Assembly: GCF_004339565.1 (NCBI RefSeq)
Contig: NZ_SMFZ01000002.1
Location: forward strand, 62,001 to 126,000
Direction of reading: 5' to 3'
DNA from: Pseudonocardia endophytica
Lineage (GTDB): Bacteria; Actinomycetota; Actinomycetes; Mycobacteriales; Pseudonocardiaceae
Length of the DNA: 64,000 bases
Below the pieces are notes generated by a model. That model worked only from the letters and a program-made list of their open reading frames with translations, was not told where the DNA came from and searched no databases. Within the stretch, counting starts at the first letter, position 1. Each line of letters begins with the position of its first letter. Both the position numbers and the translations under genes were made by a program. Of this stretch, positions 30,171 to 39,685 are shown one piece after another.

Positions 30171-32963
30171 TCAGCCGGTGTTCTTCATCCCGGCCGCGAT
30201 GCCGTTGATCGTCAGCAGCAGCGCGCGCTCCAGGTCCGGGTCCGGCTCCTCGGTGCGGCGGCGCTGCTCGAGCAGCTCGACCTGCAGGTGGTGCAGCGGC
30301 TCCAGGTAGGCGTTGCGGACCTCGAGCGTGTTGCGCAGCACCGGGTGCCGGGCCAGCAGCGCGCGGTCGCCGGTGAGCCGCAGCAGTTCGCGCAGCGTCA
30401 GCTCGTGCTCCTCGCGGATCAGCTCGAACAGCTTCTGCTGCGCGGGTTCGACGAGCGTGCTCACGTAGTTCGAGGCGATCCGCAGGTCGGTCTTCGCGAG
30501 CGTCATCTCGACGTTGCCGATCAGGTTCGCGAAGAACGCCCACTTCCGCATGTCCTGCAGGTCGTCGTCGTATCCGGCCTCACGGGCCGCGCGCAGGCCG
30601 CTGCCCAGCCCGAACCAGCCGGGCACGACCATCCGCGTCTGGGTCCAGCCGAACACCCAGGGGATCGCGCGCAGATCGTCGAGGGAGGGGTCGGCACCGG
30701 GCCGCTTCGACGGGCGCGACCCGACGTTGAGCCGCCCCAGCTCGTCGACCGGCGTCGCCGCGGTGAAGAACTCCGGCAGGTCCGGGTCGCCGACGAGGCG
30801 CCGGTAGGACTCGGTGGACGCGGCCGCGACGCACGTCATCACCTCGTCCCAGCGCTCCAGGGTCTCCTCCGGCCAGCGCGACGCCTGGTGCAACAGCGAA
30901 GCGTCCAACATGGACGCCAGGAGGATCTCCAGGTTGTCGTGCGCGAGGCTGGGCAGCGAGTACTTGTCGGAGATGACCTCGCCCTGCTCGGTGAGCTTCA
31001 TCGTCGCGTCCACCGAGCCGAACGGTGCGGACGCGATCGCCTCGCCGGCCGGTCCGCCGCCGCGGCCGACCGACCCGCCGCGCCCGTGGAACAGCCGAAG
31101 CTTCACGCCGTGCCGTGCGGCGACGTCGCGGAGCTGGCGCTGCGCGCGGTGGATCTCCCACTGCGAGCTGGTGATCCCGGCGCCCTTGTTCGAGTCCGAG
31201 TAGCCCAGCATGATCTCCTGCAGGTCACCGCGGTTGCGGACCTGCTGGCGGTAGCCCGGGTCGGTCAGCAGCCCGTCCAGCAGCTCGCCCGCCTTGGACA
31301 GCTCCTCGACCGTCTCGAACAGCGGGACCAGGTCCACGGAGGACCGCGGGTGGTCGTTGATCTCGACCATGTAGGACTCGCGGGCCAGCACGGCGACGGC
31401 GAGCAGGTCGTCGACGTCGCGGGCCATCGACACGATGTAGGTGCGGGCGACGTCCTGGCCGAACTCGTGCTGGACGGCGTGCAGCGTGTCGAACGTGTCG
31501 ACCACCTTCGCCGCGGCCTCCGGTACCCCGTAGTGCCGGCGGATCAGCGGGCGGCGGCCCCGCAGCTCGGCCGAGAGCAGCTCGCGGCGCTCGTCGCGGC
31601 TCAGGTCGGCGTACGGGCGGTCCAGCTCGCCGAGCGCGTCGAAGATCGCCCCGAGGGCCTCGTGGTGCTTCTCGGAGTGCTCCCGGACGTCGAGCTCCAT
31701 CAGGTGCAGGCCGAGCGCGCGGGCCGACCGGATCGCCCGCGCCAGCGTCCCCTCCGCGATCCGGGTGCCCAGGTGCCCGCGCAGCGAGCGGTCCAGGACG
31801 CCGAGATCGTCGAGGTAACCCGCCACGCCGAGGTAGTCCTCGTTCTCCACGTGCGGTCCGTGCTCGGCGATCCGGCGGCGGGTGCGCTCCAGGCGTTCCT
31901 GCACGTAGGAGAGCTTCAGACGGTAGGGCTCGTGCGCGTTGAGCCGGATGAACCGGTCGTAGACATCGGGCAGCGCGCGGCGGTCGCGGGCCAGCGACCC
32001 GCGCAGCTCCTCGGACACACCCATCACGCGGGTGGACACGGACAGCTCGGTGATCAGCTGCGCGACCTGGTCGGCGTGGATGCGCAGCGCCCTGTCCGCA
32101 TAGAGTTCCAGCACCTCGCGCGTGACGGCGGGGGTGACGTTCGGGTTGCCGTCCCGGTCGCCCCCGACCCAGGACCCGAGGGCGAGCGGGCGGACGTCGT
32201 CGGGCACGGTCAGCCCGGCGCCGGCGGCCTCGGCGGCGAACTCGTCGAGCAGGTCCGGGACGGTGCGCTCACCGAGGCGTTCGGCGAACCAGGAGATGTT
32301 GCGGGCCTCGTCGACGACGGTCGGCCTGCCGGGCCGGATCTCGTCGGTCTGCCAGAGCATGTCGACGAGCGCGCCGAGCTTCCGGTCCGACAGGCCGGTG
32401 TCCAGCCCGTCGACGACCCGGCGCAGGATCGCCAGCACCGACTGCCGCGACGACTCCGTCGGATGCGCCGTGAACACCGGCCGCAGCTGCGCGCGGGACA
32501 GCACGTCGGCGACCTCGTCCGGGTCGGCCTCCTCGGCGAGGCGTCGCATGACCGTGCGCAACGGGCGCGCGTCGGCCGGGCGCAGCGCCCGCAGCTCGCG
32601 GGAGCGGTGCAGCTGCTCGGCCACGTTCGCCAGCTGGAAGTACTGCGAGAACGCGCGGGCCAGCACGACGGCCGTGCCCGCGTCGATGCCGTGCAGCAGG
32701 GCTGCGACGGCGTCCGGCTCCACCTCGCCGTCGGTCACCTCGCGGGCCCGGTGCCGGACGTCCTCGACGAGCTCCAGCAGATCCGGTCCGGCCTGTTCGG
32801 CCAGCGTCTCGCCGAGCATCGTGGACAGGCGGCGGATGTCCTTGCGCAGGGCCTCGTGCTCGGACTCGGACACGACGCCGGAGTGCGCGGACAGCGAGTC
32901 CGGTGCGAGTTCCGTGTGCGACGGCTCGGACGGGACGGCGGCGGGCGTGGTGTTCTCCGGCAC
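30171..32963 (-). CDS. ppc: Phosphoenolpyruvate carboxylase
   Basis: The 930-residue enzyme has both active-site signatures: FTAHPTESSRQ (His167) and the loop FHGRGGSVGRGGGP (~620-635). It also has LGSWVGGDRDGNPNV, EIMLGYSDSNKGAGI and the C-terminal ...LLTINGIAAGMKNTG ending in the conserved NTG. It carboxylates PEP to oxaloacetate (anaplerosis). GTG 32963 has CGGAG 6 nt upstream and gives the usual family length; a longer frame reaching 33284 would run through an intergenic hairpin repeat. Confidence 0.95.
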   Translation of the reverse strand: MPENTTPAAVPSEPSHTELAPDSLSAHSGVVSESEHEALRKDIRRLSTMLGETLAEQAGPDLLELVEDVRHRAREVTDGEVEPDAVAALLHGIDAGTAVVLARAFSQYFQLANVAEQLHRSRELRALRPADARPLRTVMRRLAEEADPDEVADVLSRAQLRPVFTAHPTESSRQSVLAILRRVVDGLDTGLSDRKLGALVDMLWQTDEIRPGRPTVVDEARNISWFAERLGERTVPDLLDEFAAEAAGAGLTVPDDVRPLALGSWVGGDRDGNPNVTPAVTREVLELYADRALRIHADQVAQLITELSVSTRVMGVSEELRGSLARDRRALPDVYDRFIRLNAHEPYRLKLSYVQERLERTRRRIAEHGPHVENEDYLGVAGYLDDLGVLDRSLRGHLGTRIAEGTLARAIRSARALGLHLMELDVREHSEKHHEALGAIFDALGELDRPYADLSRDERRELLSAELRGRRPLIRRHYGVPEAAAKVVDTFDTLHAVQHEFGQDVARTYIVSMARDVDDLLAVAVLARESYMVEINDHPRSSVDLVPLFETVEELSKAGELLDGLLTDPGYRQQVRNRGDLQEIMLGYSDSNKGAGITSSQWEIHRAQRQLRDVAARHGVKLRLFHGRGGSVGRGGGPAGEAIASAPFGSVDATMKLTEQGEVISDKYSLPSLAHDNLEILLASMLDASLLHQASRWPEETLERWDEVMTCVAAASTESYRRLVGDPDLPEFFTAATPVDELGRLNVGSRPSKRPGADPSLDDLRAIPWVFGWTQTRMVVPGWFGLGSGLRAAREAGYDDDLQDMRKWAFFANLIGNVEMTLAKTDLRIASNYVSTLVEPAQQKLFELIREEHELTLRELLRLTGDRALLARHPVLRNTLEVRNAYLEPLHHLQVELLEQRRRTEEPDPDLERALLLTINGIAAGMKNTG

Positions 32964-33164
32964 GGGTACTCCGTTCCCCGCGCGCGGCGGGTCGTCGGGC
33001 CGCTCGCACCGGTGGGAGCGGGTCGTCCCGGCATCGTCCCCCGCCGGCGGCCGGCGTCGCCAACTCCAGCGCCCACCCGTAACCCGCGGGAAACACACCC
33101 CCTCCCTCTGCCACACCCCCACCCCACCCACGGGCCACCCCCGCCCCGCCCACCCCTGCCCTGT

Positions 33165-33217
33165 CGAACGAACGGCACCTTCGAGCAATGACACTGCTCG
33201 AAGGTGCCGTTCGTTCG
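33165..33217. repeat. Perfect 23-bp inverted repeat (REP-like)
   Basis: Arms 33165-33187 and 33195-33217 are perfect reverse complements around a 7-nt loop. The arm contains CGAACGAACGGCACCTTCG. It lies in the 578-bp divergent gap between ppc and the DICT gene, so it is not a shared terminator. The same CGAAGGTGCCGTTCGTTCGGG string occurs at about 46692-46712. The remainder of the gap (33218-33541) holds the DICT-gene RBS (GGAGGGAG) and a possible TAATTG -10 at ~33504; I see nothing else. Confidence 0.8.
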
Positions 33218-33541
33218 GGGAAGTGGGGCGCGGCTCGGGGAAGCGGGGGCGGCGTCGCGGAATCGCAGGTCTGAGCCCCGGCATCCGGGTGACACCCGGT
33301 CACGTTCTGTCGGGTCCGGAGGGGCGGCCGTCCGGAATCTCGACCATGGCGTCGCCCGGACGGGCTACGTCGGTCCGCTGGCCGCGTCGGACCTCACGTT
33401 CGTCGTCACGTCGGCCGTCGTTCACCGGCTGTTGCCGCTGGTCGCGGGCTTCCGTAGGTCCGACGTTCGGGGCCCCGGTGAGGTTGCCCGTGAGGTCGGA
33501 CGGTAATTGGATCGTCGCCATCCGCAGCGGAGGGAGCGGCC

Positions 33542-35314
33542 ATGGCTACCGGTCAGGGCGAGCGGGGGGACGAGGGTCCCCTCGCGCACGCGGCACGCGT
33601 CGCGTCCGATCAGTCCTATCTGGACGGACTCGTGGACACTCGCCGTTCCGCGTGGGAGCGGGCGTCCGGTGCGCGGCCGCAGCGGACGCCGAAGCGGCTG
33701 CTGGTGTCGCTCTCGCACAGCATCGAGAAGGCCGTCCTCGGTGGACCGATCGGGTACCCGACGGTCGTCGTCGCGCTGTTCCAGCAGCTGCGGTTCTTCG
33801 ACCGCGAGCGCGAGGTCTACGCGCGGATGGCCGCGGCGGGGGCGATCGTCGTCGTCGGGTTCGTGGAGGGCGACGAACACCAACCGCCGGACGGTGTGCA
33901 CGTCGTGTCCCTGCGCCCCGACGAGCCGCTGGCCGACGAGTGGAGCGTCGTCGCCGTCGGACCGGCGGCAGGCGCGTTCCTGGTGGCCACCGACCAGCAC
34001 GCGTTCGACCCCTCCGAGCGCGACCACGAGGCGAACCGCGAGTTCGTCGGGCGCTGGGGCTACTCGCGCGCCCAGGCGGGTACCGAGCTGGCCCGGCTGC
34101 GGTTCTCCCTCGGTGACCGCCTCGACGTCGTGCTCCGCGGCACGATCGACGACCTGCTGGCCGAGCACATGCCGGCCGGCGGCGCGCCCGCCGCCTCCGC
34201 CGGCACACCCGGCGAGACCTGGGCGACGACGTCGCTCGGTCACATGATGGACGGGATGCTGACCGCCAGGGCCGGCACCCGCGAGCTGCGCGAGCAGCTG
34301 GCCGACGCGCAGCGGGCGGTCTCCGCTCGCGCGGCTGCGACGACCGACCCGCACAGCGGCGTCGCGAACCCGGACTTCCTGCGGCGGTGGTCGCACCCCA
34401 CGGGCGCGAACCCGCTGCCGATCGGGCTCGCCCTGTTCGACGTCGCCGAGCTCGACGGCGACGCGATGCGCGACGACGAGCGGGCGTCGTACTTCGCCGC
34501 GCACCAGGTCGCGGCCGCGCTCACCCAACCCCTCGGGCCGGTCGACGCCGTCGTGCGGATGAGCGCGCGGGAGTTCCTCGTGGTGGTGCCCGGCGCGTCG
34601 CAGCGACACCTGGCCGGGCTCTGCGACCAGATCTCCGAGCAGCTCGAGCTGGCCTCACACGGGTACCCGGACATCGCGCTGCGGGCGCGGGTCGCCACGG
34701 TCGTCACCTGCCGCCGTCCGTTGCCGGTGGACGAGCTCCACGGCTCGCTGACACGCCTGGATCTCGACGGCGGATCCGGCCCGCTCGACGCGGGCGAGAT
34801 CGACGGCGGCCGGGTCACGGTGTCGTCCACGGCATTGCACGCCGGCCGGTCCGGACGGGCGGCCTCCCGTGGTCCGGTCGTCGAGGCCTCGTCCGACGTC
34901 ACGCCGGACGAGGCCGGACCCGAGGAGAGTCGCGACGACGCGAACGGCCGGTACTCGAACGATCCGGACGCCGTCGAGGCGGATCCGGAGGAGGCCCCGC
35001 CGGTCCCCGCGCCACCGCAACCGCGGCCCGCGGTCTCGCCGTTCGGCCACACGGGCTCGCCGGACGCGGGGCCTGCGGCCGGCGGGTTCGACCCTCCGGC
35101 ATCGCGGCACGGCGGTCACGGGACGGCGCCGGACGGGCCCGTCGACGACGCGGAGCCCGCGGCCGTCGCGGCGCCGGATCTGCCGCAACGGACCGCCCAG
35201 GAGGCCCTGCACCGGCTGGTCTACGGCGACGACCCGGTGTCGACCGGCGACCCGCGGGCCCGGATGGACGTGTTCGCCGACCTGTCCGACCCGCCGAACG
35301 GGCACCGTCGCTGA
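33542..35314 (+). CDS. DICT sensory domain protein with degenerate GGDEF domain
   Basis: The 590-residue protein has a DICT domain at ~45-200: TPKRLLVSLSHSIEKAVLG, VVVALFQQLRFFDREREVYARMA and WSVVAVGPAAGAFLVATD. A GGDEF-like region follows at ~260-430 (DPHSGVANPDFLRRW, GLALFDVAELDGDAM), but the signature reads RMSAREFLVVV (~337-347) in place of RxGGDEF, so diguanylate cyclase activity is unlikely. The last ~150 residues are disordered and rich in Pro, Asp and Glu. DICT domains often accompany GGDEF or histidine kinases. It probably acts as a sensor or scaffold. Confidence 0.85.
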   Translation: MATGQGERGDEGPLAHAARVASDQSYLDGLVDTRRSAWERASGARPQRTPKRLLVSLSHSIEKAVLGGPIGYPTVVVALFQQLRFFDREREVYARMAAAGAIVVVGFVEGDEHQPPDGVHVVSLRPDEPLADEWSVVAVGPAAGAFLVATDQHAFDPSERDHEANREFVGRWGYSRAQAGTELARLRFSLGDRLDVVLRGTIDDLLAEHMPAGGAPAASAGTPGETWATTSLGHMMDGMLTARAGTRELREQLADAQRAVSARAAATTDPHSGVANPDFLRRWSHPTGANPLPIGLALFDVAELDGDAMRDDERASYFAAHQVAAALTQPLGPVDAVVRMSAREFLVVVPGASQRHLAGLCDQISEQLELASHGYPDIALRARVATVVTCRRPLPVDELHGSLTRLDLDGGSGPLDAGEIDGGRVTVSSTALHAGRSGRAASRGPVVEASSDVTPDEAGPEESRDDANGRYSNDPDAVEADPEEAPPVPAPPQPRPAVSPFGHTGSPDAGPAAGGFDPPASRHGGHGTAPDGPVDDAEPAAVAAPDLPQRTAQEALHRLVYGDDPVSTGDPRARMDVFADLSDPPNGHRR

Positions 35315-35318
35315 CTCC

Positions 35319-36110
35319 TCAGCGCGGGAACGCCGCCAGCAGCGCGTCGTGGATCCGGCCGTTCGTGGCCACCACGTCGGTGACGGCGGCGGTGTCGACG
35401 TCGGTGCCGTCCAGGTCGGTGAGCCGCCCACCGGCTTCGGTGAGGATCATCTGCCCGGCGCTGATGTCCCACGGCGGCATCTCCCGCTCGACGTAGGCGG
35501 TCAGGTGACCGGCCGCGATGTGCGAGAGCAGCAGCGCGGGTGCGCCGAGGAACCGGACGCCCCCGCACGCGTTCATCAGCGCCTCCAGCTCGCGCGTGAA
35601 GCGCGCGATCCGCGACGGGTCCGACGTCTGCACCTGCGTCGCGACGACGGCGCGCCGGATCTCATCGGGTCCGCCGGTCGTCAGCGGGTGCCCGTTGCAG
35701 GTGGCGCCAAGCCCGCGGGCGGCCGAGAACAGCTCGTCGTGCACCGGGTCGTGGACCGCGCCGGCCGCTGCCGCGCCGTCGATCCGCAACGCGACGGACA
35801 CGCAGAACCACGGCAGGCCGTGCGTGAAGTTCGACGTGCCGTCCAGCCCGTCGACGTACCAGACGTGCCGGGAGTCGGAGCCCGGCACGGTGCCCTCCTC
35901 GCCGACGACCGTGTGGTCCGGGAACGCGGCCCGGATCGCCGTCACGGCGGCCTCCTGGGAGGCGGCGTCCGCCGACGTCGTGAGGTCGACCCGCTCGTCC
36001 TTGAGGTGGACGTCGATCTGCGTCCGGTCGGTGGCGGCCAGCACCGCTCCGCCCGCTCGTGCCGCGGCCTCGGCGATGTCCCTGGCGTGCGCGAGGTCCA
36101 CTGTGGTCAT
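35319..36110 (-). CDS. Inositol monophosphatase-family phosphatase
   Basis: The 263-residue protein has the Li-sensitive phosphatase motifs: DLTTSADAASQEA, VVGEEG, metal site VWYVDGLDGTSNFTHG (usual WxIDPLDGTxNF; here Gly replaces Pro) and PWDISAGQMILTEAGG. It removes phosphate from inositol-1-phosphate, histidinol-phosphate or similar; the exact substrate is open. It converges on the DICT gene (4-bp gap) and follows the amidohydrolase by 4 nt. Confidence 0.88.
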   Translation of the reverse strand: MTTVDLAHARDIAEAAARAGGAVLAATDRTQIDVHLKDERVDLTTSADAASQEAAVTAIRAAFPDHTVVGEEGTVPGSDSRHVWYVDGLDGTSNFTHGLPWFCVSVALRIDGAAAAGAVHDPVHDELFSAARGLGATCNGHPLTTGGPDEIRRAVVATQVQTSDPSRIARFTRELEALMNACGGVRFLGAPALLLSHIAAGHLTAYVEREMPPWDISAGQMILTEAGGRLTDLDGTDVDTAAVTDVVATNGRIHDALLAAFPR

Positions 36111-36114
36111 GTGT

Positions 36115-36936
36115 TCAGCCTAGGCCGTACAGGCGACGCGGGTTGTCCACCAGCACCCGCCGGCGCACCTCGGTGTCGGGCAGCCACAGGTCGAGCACGG
36201 CGCGGTGGTCGTCGGGAGTCGGGGCCGGGCCGGGCGCCGCGACGTACGGCCAGTCCGACCCCCACACGACCCGGTCCGGGGCGACGTCCAGCACGGCGTC
36301 GACGCGGTCGGCCAGCCGCTCGGCCGCGTCGGTCTCCGGCACGCCGGGCGCCAGCCGGTACGCGCCGGACAGCGTCACCCAGCAGTCTCCGGACCCGAGC
36401 AGGGTCCGCAGGACCGGGATCGCCGGATCGGACCGGCCGGGCGCGGGTGCGGGGATCATGCCGAGGTGGTCGAGCAGTACCCGGCCGGTCGCGAGGCTCG
36501 CGGCCAGCACGTCGAGATGCTCGCGGGGATCGGTCCACACCTCGACGTGCCACGGCCGGTCACCGACGGACGCGCTGCGCCGCAACAGATCCGGCAGGGC
36601 GCCGACCGGGGCGCCACCGGCGAACCGGTCCTGCACCCGCACCGCGCGCACGCCAGCGCGGTCCAGAGCGCCGAGATCGTCGCCGTCGCCCACGACCGCG
36701 ACACCGCGCAGGCGTCCCGGCGACGCCGCGAGTGCGTCGAGCAGCACGGAGTTGTCCGTGCCGTAGGCGCTCGGTGTGACCAGCACGCCCGCGGCGAGAC
36801 CGAGCCCGTCCAGATGGGCCAGGTAGTCGCCGAGCGGAGCCTCGAACGGGGCGTAGGCCGCGCCCGGCACGCCGGCGGACGCGCCGGTCATCACATGGGC
36901 GTGGACGTCCACCGCTCCGTCCGGCACCGGGCTCAT
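36115..36936 (-). CDS. Amidohydrolase-2 family TIM-barrel hydrolase
   Basis: The 273-residue protein opens AVDVHAHVMTG, the HxH metal motif. GRVLLDHLGMIPAP carries the barrel His and RVVWGSDWPYVA the final metal Asp, as in 2-pyrone-4,6-dicarboxylate lactonase/amidohydrolase-2 enzymes. Metal-dependent hydrolysis or decarboxylation of a carboxylate or lactone is likely. It is cotranscribed with the IMPase. ATG 36936 is preferred over 36975 because it starts just ahead of the HxH strand and has GGTGGGG upstream. Confidence 0.85.
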   Translation of the reverse strand: MSPVPDGAVDVHAHVMTGASAGVPGAAYAPFEAPLGDYLAHLDGLGLAAGVLVTPSAYGTDNSVLLDALAASPGRLRGVAVVGDGDDLGALDRAGVRAVRVQDRFAGGAPVGALPDLLRRSASVGDRPWHVEVWTDPREHLDVLAASLATGRVLLDHLGMIPAPAPGRSDPAIPVLRTLLGSGDCWVTLSGAYRLAPGVPETDAAERLADRVDAVLDVAPDRVVWGSDWPYVAAPGPAPTPDDHRAVLDLWLPDTEVRRRVLVDNPRRLYGLG

Positions 36937-37186
36937 GGCCCCACCGTCACACATCCCCGCGCAGCGGGGGACCACGCCGCCGTCGTTCGGTCGGCTTCCG
37001 CAGGAGCGCCCGGCACCGTGATCGGGGGAACCGGCCGGAACGCGCCACGTGTGGCGTCCTCGTGCCGGTTGCGCCGATCACCGGTGCCGGAGCCGTCCGG
37101 CGGACCGGGGGCGCCCTGAACCCCGCCCGACACCGGCGCGGTGGCCTACCGTCGCACTCGATCGGTGCACGGAACGGGAGGTCGGT

Positions 37187-38026
37187 GTGACGGAGCGGGC
37201 GGCCCTTGTCACGGGCGGGGCGAGCGGCATCGGTCGGGCGACGGTCGCGTTGCTGCGCGAGCGGGGCTGGTCGGTCGTGGTGGCCGACCTGAACCGGGCG
37301 ACCGGTACGGCCGCCGCCGAGGAGCTCGGTGCGTCGTTCTCGGTCGTCGACGTGTCGTCCGAGGACGACGTGGCGGGCGCCGTCGCCCGGTGCGTCGACG
37401 AGTTCGGGCGGATCGACGCCGTGGTGAACAACGCGGGCGTCGGCGGCGCGTTCGGGTCGCTCACCGAGATCGACGTCGACGAGTGGGACTGGACGTTCGC
37501 GGTGCTCGTGCGCAGCGTGTTCCTCGGGATCAAGCACGGCGCGCGGGCGATGCGCGCGGCCGGCAACGGCGGCGCGATCGTGAACACGGCGTCGGTGGCC
37601 GCGAAGAGCGGAGGGGCCGGCCCGCAGGCGTACTCGGCGGCGAAGGCCGCCGTGCTGAACCTGACCCGCTCCGCCGCCGAGGAGCTGGCCGCCGACCGGA
37701 TCCGGGTGAACGCCGTCTGTCCCGGCCTGATCGTCACTCCGCTCGCCGTCGACGGTGCCGCCGCGCAGGAGAAGGCGGCCGCCGTGATGGCGCGACGCCA
37801 GCCGTGGCCGGACATGGGCCGTCCCGAGGACGTCGCCGAGGCGATCGGGTTCCTGGTCTCCGACGGCGCCCGGTTCGTCACCGGCGAGGAGATCACCGTG
37901 GACGGCGGGCTGACGGCCGCCGGTCCGCGGATGCACGAGGCCTACGGCGGGCGCCCCGGCGAGCGCGGCCTGACCGGCGTCAACCGCGGCAGCACCGGCG
38001 TCCCGCCGACGATCCGACGCGTCTGA
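37187..38026 (+). CDS. Short-chain dehydrogenase/reductase
   Basis: The 279-residue classical SDR has the TGGASGIG dinucleotide motif near residue 10, NNAGVG, catalytic Ser in NTASVAAKSG, the YSAAK catalytic pair and NAVCPGLIVTP. It ends with the GEEITVDGGLTA segment plus a ~35-residue tail. The Asp after strand 2 (VVADLNRA) suggests NAD preference. GTG 37187 has CGGGAGG upstream. Substrate unknown; it stands alone. Confidence 0.9.
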   Translation: MTERAALVTGGASGIGRATVALLRERGWSVVVADLNRATGTAAAEELGASFSVVDVSSEDDVAGAVARCVDEFGRIDAVVNNAGVGGAFGSLTEIDVDEWDWTFAVLVRSVFLGIKHGARAMRAAGNGGAIVNTASVAAKSGGAGPQAYSAAKAAVLNLTRSAAEELAADRIRVNAVCPGLIVTPLAVDGAAAQEKAAAVMARRQPWPDMGRPEDVAEAIGFLVSDGARFVTGEEITVDGGLTAAGPRMHEAYGGRPGERGLTGVNRGSTGVPPTIRRV

Positions 38027-38156
38027 ACCGCACGGCCGGGGCCGCGCAGGCCCTCACCGGTCGTCGCAGATCGTGCGGGGTATGCGACGTCGGCCGACGC
38101 CCTGCGACGTGCGCCCGTCGAGCATGATCGCGGCGCCGGCGGGGAACACCGCCCGC

Positions 38157-39197
38157 ATGGAGTATCGGAAGCTCGGACGGTCGGGGCTGCGCGTCTCGAC
38201 GATGACGCTCGGCACGATGACGTTCGGCGGCAAGGGCGGCTTCGCCAACGTCGGCAACTCGGGCGTGGACGAGGCCCGACGGCTCGTCGACCTCAGCATC
38301 GACCGCGGCGTGAACATGATCGACACGGCGGACGTCTACTCGCAGGGCGCGTCGGAGGAGATCGTCGGCGAGGTGGTGAAGGGCCGCCGCGACGACGTCC
38401 TGCTCGCCACGAAGGTCCGGATGCCGATGGGCGACGGCCCGAACGACGCCGGGCTGTCCCGCGAGCACATCGTGCGCGGGTGCGAGGACAGCCTGCGCCG
38501 GCTCGGCGTCGACCACATCGACCTCTACCAGGTGCACGCCTGGGACGGTCAGACGCCGCTGGAGGAGACGCTCGAGGCGCTGGACACGCTCGTCCGCAAG
38601 GGCAAGATCCGCTACGTCGGCTGCTCGAACTACTCGGCGTGGCATCTGATGAAGGCGCTGGGCGTCTCCGAGCGGGAACACGTGGTGCGCTTCGTCTCCC
38701 AGCAGATCCACTACACGCTGCAGGAGCGGGCGGCCGAGCAGGAGCTCGTCCCGGCCACGATCGACCAGGACCTCGGCATCCTCGTGTGGAGCCCGCTCGC
38801 GGGGGGTCTGCTGTCCGGCAAGTTCCGGCGCGGTAAGGACTCGCCGGAGACGTCGCGGCACCTCACCGAGTGGAGCGAGCCGCCGGTGCACGACCAGGAG
38901 CGGCTCTACGACATCGTCGAGGTCGCCGTCGAGATCGGTGCGGCGCACGGCGTCTCGGCCGCGCAGGTGTCGCTGGCGTGGTTGCTCCGCAAGCCCGGCG
39001 TGTCGTCACTGATCGTCGGCGCGCGGAACGAGGAGCAGCTCACCGACAACCTCGCCGCGGCCGAACTGGAGCTCTCCGGCGACGAGGTGGATCGCCTCGA
39101 CGAGGTCAGCGCGACCCCGCTGCGCTACCCGTACTGGCACCAGAAGCAGACGGCGTCCGACCGGCTCTCGGCCGCCGACCTGACGCTACTGGGGTAG
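38157..39197 (+). CDS. Aldo/keto reductase
   Basis: The 346-residue AKR starts MEYRKLGRSGLRVSTMTLGTMTFGG. The catalytic tetrad can be placed: Asp and Tyr in MIDTADVYSQG, Lys in LLATKVRMP and His in LYQVHAWDG. The NADPH-binding end is VSSLIVGARNEEQLTDNL. It is close in form to AKR11/YajO-type reductases. It starts 130 bp after the SDR and may or may not be cotranscribed. Confidence 0.9.
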   Translation: MEYRKLGRSGLRVSTMTLGTMTFGGKGGFANVGNSGVDEARRLVDLSIDRGVNMIDTADVYSQGASEEIVGEVVKGRRDDVLLATKVRMPMGDGPNDAGLSREHIVRGCEDSLRRLGVDHIDLYQVHAWDGQTPLEETLEALDTLVRKGKIRYVGCSNYSAWHLMKALGVSEREHVVRFVSQQIHYTLQERAAEQELVPATIDQDLGILVWSPLAGGLLSGKFRRGKDSPETSRHLTEWSEPPVHDQERLYDIVEVAVEIGAAHGVSAAQVSLAWLLRKPGVSSLIVGARNEEQLTDNLAAAELELSGDEVDRLDEVSATPLRYPYWHQKQTASDRLSAADLTLLG

Positions 39198-39261
39198 TCA
39201 CGCCGCGCACGGACGTGGCACGGACGCCACAGCCGTTCGGCGCGTTCGCGAGGTGCGGGAC

Positions 39262-39579
39262 TCAGCTGGGACGGGGGGCGTGGGGCAGGGCGCTGGTCAG
39301 GAGCGCATGCACGTCCTCGTCGTCCAGCGTGTAGTGGACGAACGTCCCCTCGCGGCGGTGGTTCACGATGCCGGCGAGGCGCAGCTTCGCCAGGTGCTGG
39401 CTGACCGCCGTCGGTGCCGCGCCGACGATCTCGGCCAGGCACGCGACGGACGACTCGCCCTGCGCGAGCGCCCAGAGGATCTTCAGCCGGGTCGGGTCCC
39501 CGAGCATCCGCAGCCGGTCCGCGGCACGACGGACCTCGCCGTCGGGCGGCATCTCGAAGCCGGTGATCTCGTCGTGCAC
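39262..39579 (-). CDS. ArsR/SmtB-family metal-responsive repressor
   Basis: The ~105-residue protein has the ArsR winged helix: AADRLRMLGDPTRLKILWALAQGESSVACLAEIVGAAPTAVSQHLAKLRLAGIVNHRREGTFVHYTL. The C-terminal helix carries DEDVHALLTSALPHA, an Asp-x-His...His pattern like the alpha-5 metal site of NmtR/CzrA (Ni/Co/Zn); one Cys (VACLAE) lies in the HTH. GTG 39579 is chosen because it follows a TAGACT box by 7 nt. It diverges from a P-type ATPase and should repress it. Confidence 0.9.
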   Translation of the reverse strand: MHDEITGFEMPPDGEVRRAADRLRMLGDPTRLKILWALAQGESSVACLAEIVGAAPTAVSQHLAKLRLAGIVNHRREGTFVHYTLDDEDVHALLTSALPHAPRPS

Positions 39580-39586
39580 GCCACGC

Positions 39587-39592
39587 AGTCTA
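39587..39592 (-). promoter_or_regulatory. -10 box TAGACT; leaderless arsR start
   Basis: On the minus strand TAGACT lies 7 nt before GTG 39579. The 106-bp divergent gap also has an AT-rich patch at ~39615-39645 that could hold the ArsR operator, but I cannot define a clear inverted repeat. Confidence 0.45.
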
Positions 39593-39671
39593 CGACACCT
39601 GCGCATCTGCGCGGGTGATCGTTCATCAGAATTATTGGTCAGTTCACTGCGTACCTTCGTGAGTGCGCAGG

Positions 39672-39677
39672 TAGTGT
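39672..39677 (+). promoter_or_regulatory. -10 box TAGTGT; leaderless P-type ATPase start
   Basis: TAGTGT lies 8 nt before ATG 39686 and there is no RBS, consistent with a leaderless transcript. The same hexamer precedes gntR at the same distance. Confidence 0.45.
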
Positions 39678-39685
39678 CCGACGGT

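Noticed and set aside
26136..33191. Very long plus-strand open frames (over 1000 codons each) opposite the Gfo/PhyH/ppc genes
   Set aside because: Arg/Val/Gly-rich translations with no domain motifs, lying antisense to clearly coding genes; typical of third-position GC bias.
30171..33284. 1037-residue version of PEP carboxylase
   Set aside because: The extra N-terminus is Arg/Gly/Pro-rich, runs through the hairpin repeat and exceeds family length; GTG 32963 has an RBS.
33204..33506. 100-codon plus-strand ORF upstream of the DICT gene
   Set aside because: Its start lies inside the 23-bp hairpin repeat and the product shows no coding-like composition.
39262..39606. ATG 39606 as arsR start
   Set aside because: It would place the start upstream of the TAGACT -10 box; GTG 39579 fits the leaderless pattern and the family N-terminus.
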